Shown: one piece after another, positions 25,447 through 36,779 of the stretch
Layout: every line of letters begins with the position of its first letter
Numbering within the stretch: the stretch's first letter is position 1
Assembly (NCBI GenBank): GCA_036426205.1
Contig: CM071570.1
Coordinates: 2,160,678 to 2,224,677 of the forward strand
Source: Ascaphus truei
Lineage: Eukaryota; Chordata; Amphibia; Anura; Ascaphidae
Reading direction: 5' to 3'
Length of the DNA: 64,000 nt
The notes under the pieces: model-generated
What the model saw: the letters and a program-made list of their open reading frames with translations, nothing else
Told to the model about the DNA's origin: nothing
Database searches by the model: none
Translations under genes and position numbers: made by a program

Positions 25447-25660
25447 CCAGGTCAAGTTTTCAGTGATATCCCTCCCTCAGCACAGGTGGCTCAGTCGAAG
25501 GGGTGATTGAGCCAGCGTGCTGCGCAAGCATGCGCTGACTGAGCACCTAAGCGCGACCTGCTGACTGAGCACCTGTATTGGCGACTGGCCTGATGAGCAT
25601 TTTAATCAGAACCTGACCTGTTGGTGATGTCTTGATGCGCTGGAGTGTGCCCAACCCCTG
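25447..25660. repeat. Fold-back dispersed repeat, copy D (indel-rich)
   Basis: CAGTGATATCCCTCCCTCAG CACAGGTGGCTCAGTCGAAG ... CTGACCTGTTGGTGATGTCT TGA. Many one-base changes and added bases compared with copies B and C. Confidence 0.55.
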
Positions 25661-25786
25661 CTATAAACTGGAGCTGTTCAGCAGTAGCCCATTGTCAGTT
25701 GCATTCCATGTTTCCAGACTAACCTCCTGTCTTCTCGCACTGTTAATGTGTTTCTAGCCCCAAATTGGCTGGCAATGTATTAGTAC

Positions 25787-25942
25787 GGGGTGGGCAACCG
25801 ACAGTCCTCAAGGCGCAGCAACACGGTCAGGTTTAATGATATCCCAGTGGCATCAGCACTGACTGGAGTTAACCTGTGTCTGAAGCAGGGATATCCTTAA
25901 ATGCCTATATGTGGGCGGCCCTTGAAGGAATGGCGTTGAAGC
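25787..25942. repeat. Fold-back dispersed repeat, copy E (indel-rich)
   Basis: GGGTGGGCAACCGACAGTCC TCAAGG ... GAAGCAGGGATATCCTTAAA ... GGCGGCCCTTGAAGGAATGG. Same family, disturbed by small insertions. Confidence 0.6.
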
Positions 25943-26203
25943 CGCCCCGGTATTATATTGCAATATAATGTCATTCATATTGGCCATCTTTTCGTTGCCC
26001 CCCTGGTGAGTCCCCCATGAGGCGGACGCGTCTTAGTTAGCGAGGAAGCATGCCGACAGTAGTATTGGCGCGGATAGTGCAGGGCGCATCAGAAACGCAT
26101 CGTGCAAATACGCAGTGAAAATGTACAACTGCATGGCGCAGCATCTCCGAAACCTCAGGGGGGGGGGGGAGGAGAAGCTGGCCACGGGGGGGGGGGGGGG
26201 GGG

Positions 26204-27600
26204 AAACAGATATTATGGCCAGGCCGACTTCTTAAGCGCTCTAAACATTCCGCTTGTGTTGTTGTTCCCGTTTTTGGGCAACTGGTTGGAAACAACCGCG
26301 TTTCTATTCAGGGATTTGACTAATGGTCAATATTAGCCAGCAAAGGACAAAGCAAAAAGCCACAAGTTGACCAGCAGCTATGCAGACACGGGGCGTGAAA
26401 AAGAAGATTGGAAAAGAATTGTATAGTCCGCCCAAAGCATTTTTTTTTCACCTCACACTTGCATTTTCCATTTTTTCAGCATCCTTTTATTACCCTATTC
26501 GACCCTGTCCTTCCTTCCTTGCTAGGGTAGGAATATGGCCCACCAGATGCTAGAGGAAACATTTGCTGACCTATGGTTTCCTGAACCTCCGAAATGTAGA
26601 ACATTACTCTTAAAGGGGCAGTCCTCGGAGTCCTCACTGCAATTCGTTACCTTTAGGGGTTTTAAATCAAGTGTAGCAGTTTGTACGCTATTTCTACCTT
26701 GGGACAAAGAGCAGGTTTTCCTGTTGTGATGATTGGATCGGCTGAATTCAGACATGTCAGCAACGGCTAATTATCTGTGTGGTTGCGACAAAAGAGATTT
26801 GATCAGAAGATGACCCTCTATATGTAGCACTCTAAACCTATATAGTACTTTTAATTATGGACATACATGGTTGTCCAGCAAATATGCTGTCGGAATCACC
26901 GTAGAAGATCAAAAGACAAGCAGTTTATTACGTCTTAATTAGACTTTAAAAAAGACAGATTCAGTCAGTGACACAGTAATTAAAAATCCCAATTTAATTG
27001 TGGCTATAGTGGATTTGATACCAAATAAGGTTTGGAAATCAAACTATAAAATCTAATCAATATCCAGTATCCAGACCTACTGTGAGTTGTATAGGATGGA
27101 AACTGCTGTATGGGCTTATGTTTGTTACGAGAAACAAAATGCTCCTATATATGAGTAGCTTCACAGTCAAAAACTCGTATGGTATCTAGGATCCCTTTTA
27201 ACAAGGAGAGTAGCTAGCCTTTAATTGGCTTTGTGTTTGTAAAAAGAGAGATCCCACACATGCTGCTTTGTATATATATTTGGAACATAGTATTCAAATT
27301 AAAATGATACCAAAGTCTCGCTCATTAGTCATGACCTTTGTAGCAGTGAACTGTGATGATATTACAATAAAGCCCAAAAAGCACCTTGTTGCTGGCTATA
27401 TATAATCGCCACTAGCAGTATCTATTTCAGCTACTAATGCAAAGACACCGCCGGAATATAGCTACAATATGAAATCTCATATTCGAAAAACAACATAGAT
27501 GTTAATTGTGTAGCAATACACAGATAGTAACATAAATCAACAAGATAGTACAATGATATACCAGGGTCTGCAGCAGACAGCCTAGATGCCGTAGATAATT
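26204..27600. other. No gene seen
   Basis: A/T-rich unique-looking sequence. Nothing could be assigned. Confidence 0.4.
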
Positions 27601-27604
27601 AATC

Positions 27605-28195
27605 ACAAGACGTCAGGTGAGCAGCGTCAGTGTCTTGGACTGCCGCCCGACGGTGAAGGTCGAGACAGGAGAGCGTCTCCGTGTTCTTGTGCCGCCTGCG
27701 GTGAACAGAGAAAGCTATGTACTTTGGCGCCGGTGAGAGAGAGCGATTTCTTGATGAGCACGGTAAGAAGGAGTCATGTGTCTGTGCCGCCGCTTGACGT
27801 GTATACAGGAGACGCCCGCTCAGAGTGTCTTTGTGGCCGCCGCGGTGGTACACGGGAGTACTTGTCTTACCTGCGCGCGGGAGCTAGAGCGAGAGTGCAG
27901 TGACTTGTCGCGGCTGACATTATGGGACCGAGTCAGGCCACCTCATTTTGGCGCGCGTCAGATGTGCCTCTCCCTCTGCGCGCTCAGATTTGTGTCTCAC
28001 TCACTACCTGACGCGCTCACATTGGTTCCCTCCTTTGCCCGCTGTGTCCCCTCTCCTCTGGCTCACATTGTGTTCTCCCTCCTATCTCTGCGCGCTCAGC
28101 TATAGCCCCTTGCCCGCTCACTTGTTCTCCCCTCCCACTGCGCGCTCGCAGGTCCAGGCTCATTGTGTTCTCCCTGATACTCGTATTGCTATATA
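27605..28195. repeat. Two degenerate GC-rich arrays
   Basis: 27605-27930: units of about 50-55 bp with TGTGCCGCC, GCGGTG and ACAGGAGA. 27940-28195: units of about 29 bp with CTGCGCGCTCA, CATTGTGTTCTCCCTCC. CpG-rich but repeat-built, so not called a promoter. Confidence 0.6.
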
Positions 28196-28447
28196 GCCTC
28201 ACACTCTGGTGCGTTGATATGAAGTAATGAGTTACTGAGTATTATTTTGTTTGGATGAGTATAGGATGATACAAGTGGTCCTGGTCCGTGTGTGTTTAAA
28301 TGCCTGGTAGTGACAGCCAGTGTATGTATAAATGAGAGAGATCGATTGTGTTAGATAATGATCAGTGTTTATATTACATACAAGGCGTAGGTACTGATAG
28401 AGTTTAAAAAAAAGATAGGTACTTATAGTGAGTGTGTATACCCAAAT
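28196..28447. other. Unassigned lead-in to the 32 bp array
   Basis: Contains loose matches to the array words (GTAGGTACTGATAG, GTGTGTATA), so probably its decayed edge. Confidence 0.4.
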
Positions 28448-31400
28448 TATAGGTACTGATGCGTGTATATAAATGGTAGGTACAGATAGTCGGCGTGTAT
28501 ATAAATGGTAGGTACAGATAGTCGGCGTGTATATAAATGGGAGGTACAGATTCGGCGTGTAATAATGGGAGGTACAGATAGTTGGCGGTTGTATATAAAT
28601 GGTGAGGACAACAGATAGTCGGCGTTGTATATAAATGGTAGGTACAGATAGTCGGCGTGCATGATAAATGGGAGGTATATGGCGTGGTATATAAATGGGT
28701 AGGTACAGATAGTGGCGCGTGTTATAAAGTGGTAGGTACAGATGTCGGCGTGTATAAAATGGACGTACAGATAGTCGGTCGGCGTGTATATAAATGGATG
28801 GTAGAGGTACTGATAGTCGGCATGTTATATAAATGGTAGGTACAGATAGTCAGCGTGTAAATAAAGGGATGGTACAGATAGGCGGCGTGTATATAAATGG
28901 GAGGTTACAGATAGTCGTCGTGTATAAAATGGGAGAGGTACAGAAGTCGGCTGTATATAAATGGGGTATGGGTACCAGATAGTTTGGCGTGTAATAGATA
29001 ATCGGGGAGGTACAGATAGGCGGCGGTTGTATATAAAGGATTGGGAGGTACAGATAGTCGGCGTGTATATAAATGGGAGGTACAGATAGTCGGCGTGTAT
29101 ATCAATGGGATGGTACAGATAGTCGGAGTGATATAGGCTGGATATCAATGGGAAGGTACAGATAGTCGCGTATTAATCGTGTCGTGTAATTAAATGGGAG
29201 GTACAGACTGGCGGCGTGATATAAAATGGGAGGTACAGATAGTCGGCGTTGTATATAAATGGTAGTAAGATAGTCGGTTGTGCGGTTTGTATCTACAAGG
29301 GGATGGTCGAGGTCTGGCTGTATAAATGGAGGTACAGATGTCGGCGTTGTATTTTGTATAAATGGGTTGGTACAGATAGTCGGCGTGTGTATAAATGGGA
29401 GGACCAGATAGTCGGCGTGTTGTTAATAAATGGGATGGAGACGTAGTCAGCGTGTATATAATGGGATAGGTACAGATATAGTCGGCGGATATAATTGGAC
29501 AGTCACAGATAGTCGGCGTGTATATAAATTGGGAGGTACAGATAGCTCGCGCGTCGTTAGATACAAATGGATGTACAGATAGTCGCGCGTATTATAAATG
29601 GTACGTACAGATAGTCGGCTGTTAAAGGTTACGTACAGATAGTCGGCGTGAGGCGGCGTCCGTGTATCTAATGGGATGTTCACAGATAGTCGGCGTTGTA
29701 TATAAATTGGAGTCTCATGTCCAGATAGTCGTGCGTGTATATAAATGGTGAGTACAGATAGTCCGGCGTGAAATAATTGGGAGGGGTACGATAGTCGGCG
29801 TTGGTGTTTGTAATAAATGGGAGGGTAGTCAGCGTGTATATAAAGGTACAGAGTCAGTGTATATAAATGGGGTACAGATAGTCGGCGTTGTATATAAATG
29901 GAGGTACAGATGGCGGCGAGTAATAAATGGGAGGGACAGTGTAGTCTGTGCGGTGTATATAAATGGGTGTACAGATAGTATGTGCGTGTAATATAAAGGA
30001 TGTACAGATAGTCGGGTGATATAAATGGTAGGTACAGATAGCGGTACGCGTGTATATAATGGGAGGCGTACAAGTAGTCGGACGGTGTATATTAAATGGA
30101 GCGGAAGGTACAGATAGTCGGCGTGTATATCGATGAAAGGGAATTGGTACAGATAGTCGGGTGTATATAAATGGGAGGTACAGATAGCGGTGTTTATAGG
30201 TACACGAGGCCGTGTTATATAATAATGGGGAAGAGATACAGTATTCGGCGTGTATATAGATGGTACATCAGTAAGTACGTGGTAAAATGGGTACAGATAG
30301 TCGGCGTGTATATAAAGGTGTCGAGGTACAGATATAGTCGGCGTGTTATATAAATGGTAGGTACAGATAGTCATGGACAGGGGTAAATGGACAATCGGAG
30401 GTAAAATTAAAGCTTGTTTGCATTGTGTTGCAAACGGCGGGTAATACAATGGGGAGAGTTAACAGAGTAGACTCTCGGGTGTATATAAATGGGAGGTACA
30501 GATAGTCGGCCGTGATAGAAATGGGGTACAGATAGTGGCGTGTATATAAATGGACGTACAGGGATGGAGAATACAGATAGTCGGCGTGTATATAAATGGT
30601 TGGTACAGATAGTCGGCGTGTATATAATTGGGAGGTACAGATAGTCGCGGACGTGTATATAAATGGGAGGTACAGATAGTGGCGTGTATAAAATGGGAGG
30701 TACAGATAGTCGGGTACGACGAGTTATATAAATGGGAGGTACAGGATAGTCGGCGTGTCTATATAATGGTAGGTACGATAGTCGCGGTTGTATTAAATGG
30801 AGTACAGATAGTCGGCGGGCTGTATAAATGGGAGGTTACGATTAGTCGGCGTTTTGTATATAAATGGGAGGGACAGATAGATAAGTCGTGGCGTGTATAA
30901 ATGGGAGTGATGGTCGGACAGATAGTCGGCGTGTATATAAATGGTATCGTACAGATAGTCGGGTTGTATAAACATGGAGACAAGATAGTCAGGCGTATAA
31001 AGAGTAAATAGTAAAATGGGTAGTATCAATCGTTCGGCGGATTAATGCAACAGATAGTGTGTATTATAACTGTACGTACAGATAGTCGGAGTCGGTATAG
31101 TTATTGGGAGGTACAGATAGTCGAGCGGTTAGTATAAATGGGAGGTACAGATAGTCGGCGGTGGTTAATATAAAGGACGGTAAGATAGTCGGCGTGATGA
31201 CATGGTCGTACAGGAGTTGTCGGCGCGTGTATTATAATTGGGAGGTACAGAATAGTCGGCCGTGTTATAATTCAGTGTATATAAATGGGAGGTACAGATA
31301 GTCGGCGTGTATATAAATGGGATGTACAGATAGTCAGCGTGTATATAAATGGGAGGTACAGATAGTCGGCGTGTATGTAAATGGGAGATACAGATAGTCG

Positions 31401-31704
31401 GCGTGTATATAAATGGGAGGTACAGGTAGTCGGCGTGTATATAAATGGGAGGTACAGATAGTCGGTGTATATAAATGGGAGGTACAGATAGTCGGCGTGT
31501 ATATAAATGGTACGTACAGATAGTCGGTGTGTATATAAATGGGAGGTACAGATAGCCGGCGTGTATATAAATGGGAGGTACAGATAGCCGGCGTGTATAT
31601 AAATGGGAGGTACAGATAGTCGGTGTGTATATAAATGGGAGGTACAGATAGTCGGTGTGTATATAAATGGGAGGTACAGATAGTCGGCGTGTATATAAAT
31701 GGTG
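28448..31704. repeat. Minisatellite, 32 bp unit, about 100 copies
   Basis: GTGTATATAAATGGGAGGTA + CAGATAGTCGGC. 28448-28550 and 31275-31704 are regular; between them nearly every unit has indels. Each unit contains TATATAAA. It ends 117 bp before the dnmt3a exon 2 acceptor, so it lies in intron 1 if that exon is placed correctly. Confidence 0.95.
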
Positions 31705-31821
31705 TATACATATTTGGCACTGCATGTTGGTAGCAGTAGTCAGTTTTTGTATAAATGAATATACACTGATAATACTTTAGGGTTTTTCCCACGATTAATG
31801 TCTTCCTTTGTTTTTTTGCAG

Positions 31822-32106
31822 CAGAAGACGGAAAGATCTGGCGTAAGGGATCGAGCGCAGAACGGGGACGAGCGCAGAACGGGAACGAGCGCAGAACAGG
31901 AACGAGCGCAGAACGGGAATTCTTCCATTTGGTGCTGTTTTTTTAGAAAAAGGAAAAAAAAGATAAAATATATATATTCTTTTTAAATTGTTCTCATTTT
32001 TAATAATTTGGGATTTTTAACCAGTGCTACCACGGATTCTCTCGTTTCTTAACAAACAACAACAACAACAAAAACTGGACTTTGGTTTTAAAGAAATTGG
32101 TTCCCA
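31822..32106 (+). other. dnmt3a: 5' UTR part of dnmt3a first coding exon, with splice acceptor
   Basis: A long pyrimidine tract ends in TTTTTTTGCAG at 31811-31821, a strong acceptor. The following CAG makes a tandem (NAGNAG) acceptor. The 285 bases up to the start codon have no ATG. They hold four copies of a 17 bp unit (GAGCGCAGAACGGGAAC-like, 31852-31920), an A/T-rich stretch and a CAA-repeat (32050-32070). This fits an untranslated leader joined to an upstream non-coding exon that I cannot locate. Confidence 0.55.
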
Positions 32107-32181
32107 ATGATGCCGTCCAATGGCAACATCATCAACACCAGCAGCCCCGCTCCGGAGACGGACGCCGTCCAAGCGCACAAG
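32107..32181 (+). CDS. dnmt3a: dnmt3a first coding exon (DNA methyltransferase 3A, N-terminus)
   Basis: Partial coding sequence of 25 codons, ending exactly at a GTAAGC donor (32182). It starts with two consecutive ATGs (32107 and 32110). No ATG occurs earlier in the exon, so translation should begin at one of them. The peptide begins MMPSNGN, continues with a Ser/Thr/Pro-rich stretch and ends in ...QAHK. It resembles the human DNMT3A N-terminus, which as I recall has MPSSGPGDTSSS and ends this exon in ...EEDRK at phase 0. The next exon begins G-E-E, as expected for the join. DNMT3A is a nuclear enzyme that methylates cytosine de novo at CpG; this exon belongs only to the long isoform and carries no catalytic residue. 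Oddity: this exon is on the plus strand, but the next coding exon is on the minus strand 16 kb to the left. Identification rests on pairing with that exon. The peptide alone would be too short to name. Confidence 0.72.
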
Positions 32182-32671
32182 GTAAGCGACGTGTCACCTG
32201 GCGTGTTCCTGCAGGGAACGCCGCCGGCAGCTGTGTCTTCACAAGTCTGCCTGTGGCTGTAGAGGTCTGCGTCACGAGAGGCGTCAGGAACGTCCTGTGC
32301 CCACATCGTGGACAATGTGTGACCCTCACCAGGGGCACCCCGCTGATTGAAAGGGGCACCCTGCTGATTGAAACACTGGTGCTTTTCCTCGGTAACGTGC
32401 AAGCTGACGTCCGATTCATGCTGTGCCGGAATGCTTGGTGCATTTGCAACTTGTCTGGAACCTCCTGTGTCTTTAAAGGATGGTAGGAGTATGGTTGCCC
32501 TTCACCCCCAACTATTTGGATGATTGCATATTCTGTCCGTGTAGTCAGGACCAGCAGCCCACTGCAAGGTGATGCAGAACGTCAACAGTGAAGAGGTTAA
32601 TAAAATCCCCCTTATTTTGGTCTTATATTTGAACTGGGTAATACAAAGCTTTGGTATCATTGAAGTCTAGT
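32182..32671. other. Start of the intron after dnmt3a first coding exon
   Basis: Follows the GTAAGC donor. Contains a short direct repeat (GATTGAAAGGGGCACCC twice, around 32325-32370). No other exon seen. Confidence 0.4.
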
Positions 32672-32684
32672 GTATGTATGCGAT

Positions 32685-32870
32685 AGAGTGAAGGTAGGAT
32701 CGGTATGACGTCCAAACCTGAACCAACGTTGGAACTCACCAGCAAAAAATTGAATTAAAAAACTTTATTAGACTACATAAAGAATGTGAACATCCACATG
32801 GAGAACCTAGCTCCTCCTCCCACGCGTTTCACGCCGTCAGTGGCGCTTTCCCAAGGAGATATGTATGTAT
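32685..32870. mobile_element. 186 bp insertion with 13 bp target duplication, carries GAAACGCGT module
   Basis: GTATGTATGCGAT occurs at 32672-32684 and 32871-32883. On the minus strand the insert reads GGGAAAGCGCC-ACTGAC-GGCGTGAAACGCGTGGG (32822-32852), then about 70 bp later AATAAAGTTTTTT. The right duplication lies in a short GTAT repeat, so slippage could mimic part of it. Confidence 0.55.
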
Positions 32871-33399
32871 GTATGTATGCGATGCTTGAAATAGTTTTCA
32901 TCTTTGGGGACAAGGGTGATGAGATATGTAGCATGGGAGGGCTAATATGAGACCGTTACTTTCTCAAACTTTCCATCCAAGCAGTGAGACACCCAGCATG
33001 CCCCCCAAATAAGTAACCCCAGTAACGCCCCGGGTGCTGAGCAGCAAACCCTTCGGCACTGGATACATTGTATATGCAGTACAGCGGTGTTAATGTGCCG
33101 TACTTAAATGCTAAGAACACCGCCGTGATTCCAAGGTGCTCTCATCTGGACTGTGCTGGAAAGCCATCATTTTCAACATTTTTGGGGGGATAACCGCCAG
33201 ACACACCAGAGTGTAGAAAAAAAGAGAGAGAGTTAAAAGCGCAGGGACACGCAATAATGTGATAAAATGTACTAAAAAAAGCTATTACAAGATAAAAGTG
33301 TAAGGCCCTTACAGGAATACAGATCTTTAACGCACTGTCACCAGATATGCAAAGGTTCCAGCGATGATCCAAGACAAAGGAAGGACGTTGCTGTTAGAG

Positions 33400-33828
33400 C
33401 ACACTCTGTGATTCCCTTGCACGGAGGAGAGCTCTGTGATTCCCCCTCCCGGGTGCGCGGCTCTCTGTCTTACACCAGCGGGGGGAATTGATCTGCCCCT
33501 ATGAATTAAATCGCCGTGTCAGGTACACACTTATCGAGCCTACATCTGCTAAGTCATGAGGTCGGTAGAAAATGCTCAATCCAATGAACAGATGCAGTCT
33601 GAATTTGTTTAACTAAAAAGACCCACACTGTCTGTCCTACACGTTTCGTGGAAATACCCCTGAGGAAGTGGAACGGTTCCGCAAAACGCGTGGGCGTTTT
33701 GGGACTTTTTAGTTTCGCGAATTCAGACTGCATCTGTTTATTGGATTGGGAATTTTCTGCCGACCTCGTGACTTAGCGGATGAGAGAGAATCGCGGAGCA
33801 CTCCTCCGTATAAGGGAATCGCAGAGTG
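33400..33828. mobile_element. Fold-back element with GAAACGCGT-like core in the loop
   Basis: Inner arms 33546-33633 and 33699-33781 are inverted copies (CCAATGAACAGATGCAGTCT against its complement). Outer arms 33400-33444 and 33790-33828 match through CTCTGTGATTCCCTT. The left arm has 101 extra bases (33445-33545). The loop contains CTGAGGA-AGTGGAAC/GTTCCGC-AAAACGCGTGG (plus) and CCACGAAACGTG (minus). Confidence 0.7.
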
Positions 33829-34099
33829 TTTTTGTCCATCTTTATTCCCAAGGGGAGGACTCGACAACAAGAAATCATTAAATAGCGATCGTTCGGCCAT
33901 TTTGACATGGTTATACTGTAAGCATTAACCCTCAGTAGGACAGTTCGTGTTTAAATTGATTATACACATCAAAGAATGATTAAAAAATAAAACAACAGTT
34001 GCATATCTTCAAAGACAAGCAACAGTATAACAGAAAGAGAAGGAATTGTATGTAGTCTAAATATAATACATACTGTATTATCTAAGTACACGTTCAAGG

Positions 34100-34705
34100 C
34101 ACTAAAACATGTCTAAATGTGTACTAAATATTACAACACTAATAAAACATTAAAAAGCTGTATTGTTTCATAATCCGGTGTAATGTCTTAGAAAAGAGAC
34201 CTAATGATCATAATAAAAAATATATATATAATTCTAATTGATATGGCAGTAGATGAAGCATATGTAAGGATATATAGCGTAGAGAACAAAAAAAAAACCA
34301 GATGGACAGCACTAGGCGATTTTCAGTGGAATAAACCATCACAAACAGTAGGGGGGAATTAGAGTAGAGTGTTTATACAGTATCACTGCACTCCTTGGCA
34401 TGGAGGACACAGGCTTCCCCCCCCCCCCCCCCAGTAGATCCAAAAAGATTCTCTCATGGGAGGATCCTTTTGGATGCATCTATTGGGCCCCCCCGTCTCC
34501 TGAAGTCTGGTTCTGTCACACAGGTTTTTGTGTTCCGTTTGCTCTATATGTCCTTACATAATGTTTTCATTAATTGCCATATCAATTAAGGTGATGTATA
34601 TTTTTTATTATAGCAGTTAGGTCTCTTTCGAAGACATTACACCAGATTATGGAACAATACAGCCAGTACTTTTTTTTTTTAATATTTAGTACAAATCTAA
34701 GTATA
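34100..34705. mobile_element. Large inverted repeat, arms about 200 bp
   Basis: The left arm (34100-34310: TGTACTAAATATTA, GCTGTATTGTTTCATAATCC, GGTGTAATGTCTT, AATTGATATGGCA, ATGTAAGG) is repeated inverted at 34500-34705 with about 85 percent identity by eye. The loop includes a poly-C run and GATGGACAGCACTAGGCG. It could be a fold-back transposon or two opposed copies of one repeat. Confidence 0.65.
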
Positions 34706-35044
34706 TGTTTTATTGCCTTGTAATTTGTCCCTGGAGCGGAAATTAACAAAATAAATTGGCGGGAGCATCTGCTCCTTTAAGTATAATTATATTTATTTAA
34801 CGGAGACCATTTACATTTGTTGTTTTTCCAAAGAATTTCTCATAAAAAACCAAATAGAAATGTCGCTTTTGATGGACTTTGTGTTTGTCTGTGTGCTTTC
34901 TCTTGTATGGGCCACAAAAACAGTGTTTGTCGAAACAAAGCGAGCAAGCGAATGCAATTGGAGTACATACAAATAGAGCGTTGCTTGGTTCCCCCTATGC
35001 CACGGCCGGCTTTGGGTTGAAATCCACCTATACATCATATGTTA

Positions 35045-35100
35045 TATATATATATATACTAGCTGATATACCCGGCGTTGCCCGTGATTTACCCCCCATC
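35045..35100. mobile_element. Retroelement end-like motif after a TA run
   Basis: ACTAGCTGATATACCCGGCG TTGCCCGTGAT is a motif I have seen at the ends of dispersed retroelements in several animals. A weaker form may lie at 55820 (ACTAGTTGCCCACTGCAG). Family not certain. Confidence 0.35.
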
Positions 35101-35109
35101 ACAGCTGGC

Positions 35110-35398
35110 TGGCCCCCACGTTCACAACTCCGTTCCCCTTCACAGCTCCGCCCCCCCCTCTTCACAGCTCCGCCCCCCCCCTCCTTCACATCTGCGGTCT
35201 CCCCTCCCTGCACCCCACATCACTCTCCACACCTGGCCCCCACATCAGTGTCCCCCGCCTTGCACATCACATCACTCTCCGCCCCTTGCACCTCACATTA
35301 CTGCCCCCCCCCTGCATCACCCCCCCCCCCCCCCCCCGGCCCCACCACATCACCCCCGGCCCCCACCACATCACCCCCCGGGCCCCCACCACAGACTG

Positions 35399-35400
<2 letters not shown>
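35110..35400. repeat. C-rich low-complexity tract
   Basis: Repeated CACAGCTCCGCCCCCCCC and CACCACATCACCCCC motifs, including a 17-base C run (about 35321-35337). Confidence 0.8.
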
Positions 35401-35437
<37 letters not shown>

Positions 35438-35762
35438 GTCACACACACACACAGACAGGAGTAAGAGGCAGTGTAACACACACACACAGTGTCACACACA
35501 CATACACACAGACAGGAGTAAGAGGCAGGTGTACACACACACCACAGGTACACACACACACACACAGTGTAACACCCACCAACACACACACACACACACA
35601 CACACACAACACACACACACACACACACACACACCACACACACACACCCACACACACACACACAAACGGTCCCCCCACACACTGTCACACACACCACACA
35701 CAGTGACACACAACCCAACACACACACCACACACAGTGTATACACACACACACACACACAGT
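35401..35762. repeat. (CA)n microsatellite with interruptions
   Basis: ACACACAC runs broken by CAGACAGGAGTAAGAGGCAG (twice) and CAGTGT. The long Thr-His and Cys-Val frames are artefacts. Confidence 0.95.
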
Positions 35763-36232
35763 CACCTCTCCTTCCGTCCGCGCCCATCTTACTCCGCGAG
35801 GGAGGAAGGGGGGTCCTTCCGGGCGCGCCATCTTAGGCGCCGCGTATCCACGGCTGTCGGTAGCACGGGGGGAGGTGAGTGGATGCACGGGGGGGGGGGT
35901 GGTGGAGCACCGGGGGGGAGGTGAGCGGAGCACCGGGACGGGGGGAGTCTGGAGCGAGCACCGGGGGGGGACGTGAGGGAGCACCGGCGGGTGAGGGGGG
36001 TAGCTGAGCGGAGACCGGTGGGGAGCTGAACGACAGGGAGAGGAGGAGGAGTGGTGGGGGCGCGCCGAGCGTGCTTTGAGAGCCGTGTGGGGGTTTTGTC
36101 CCGGGCGCTCGCTTCCGCTCCCCCGCTGACTGTCGGCGCCGGGGGGGGGGGGGGGTGGATGATGGGGCGGTGAAAGCGGGGGAAACAGGGAGACACGGGG
36201 AGAGGAGGAGGTGCGCGCGGGTCACGATGACT
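35763..36232. promoter_or_regulatory. CpG-rich block, possible CpG island
   Basis: Dense CpG (GGGCGCGCCATCTTAGGCGC, GGGCGCTCGCTTCCGCTC) and many G runs between two dinucleotide repeats. CGCCATCTT resembles the YY1 core seen at promoters. Part is built of a repeated GAGCACCGGGGGG unit. A promoter role is only a possibility. Confidence 0.3.
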
Positions 36233-36262
36233 TGGTGTGTGTGTGTGTGTGTGTGTGTGTGT
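36233..36262. repeat. (GT)n microsatellite
   Basis: About 14 GT units. Confidence 0.95.
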
Positions 36263-36441
36263 CGTCACTCCGCCTCAGGCCAATGAGAGGTGCGGGGGCG
36301 GGCGGCCCAAGGGACCAATGAAATTTCCCCTAGGGACACAGGAAGATGCAGACAGGCATACAGTGCTTTCACTAATATATAATAAGATATATATATGTAG
36401 CCATGTTTAATGCAGCTGTCTTGTTTTAGTACTATGGAGCC

Positions 36442-36771
36442 CAGTGGCGGATTTAACATTTTGCCGCCCATAGGCACTTACCCCGGGCCGCCTCATTCTG
36501 CAGCGTCGCAGCATTAAATGACACCACAACGTCACGTGATGCCGCGTTTCCGACAACGCAACACCATGTGACATCACGTTGTTATGGCAATGCGTCGCCA
36601 TGTGATCTTGTAGCGTCATTTGACGCCACACCGCCAAAGAGAAGGTAAGAGACCTTTACAGAGGCTTCACACTCTTCCTCCGGCACTCAGCGGGGAAGAG
36701 CGCGGGGCCTCTGTATGTCGCCCCCAAATTTTGCCGCCTTAGCCCCGGGCCAAATGTGAAATCCGCCATTG
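36442..36771. mobile_element. 330 bp hAT-type MITE
   Basis: Termini are CAGTGGCGGATTT on the left and CAATGGCGGATTT on the right (reverse strand). The inner ends share ACATTTTGCCGCC-like sequence. Flanks are 8 bp direct repeats with one mismatch, ATGGAGCC (36434-36441) and ATGGAACC (36772-36779). CA...TG ends with an 8 bp duplication are hAT hallmarks. The interior is rich in TCATTTGACG and CACGTGA motifs shared with the repeats at 18.6 and 56.9 kb. Confidence 0.8.
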
Positions 36772-36779
36772 ATGGAACC

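Noticed and set aside
27605..28195. CpG island promoter
   Set aside because: The CpG richness comes from degenerate tandem units, with no promoter elements that I can support.
28448..31704. Possible CRISPR array (32 bp repeats)
   Set aside because: Units are contiguous with no unique spacers, and the host is a vertebrate.
35078..35924. Thr-His and Cys-Val repeat frames of up to 275 codons
   Set aside because: Translation of a CA dinucleotide repeat and C runs.
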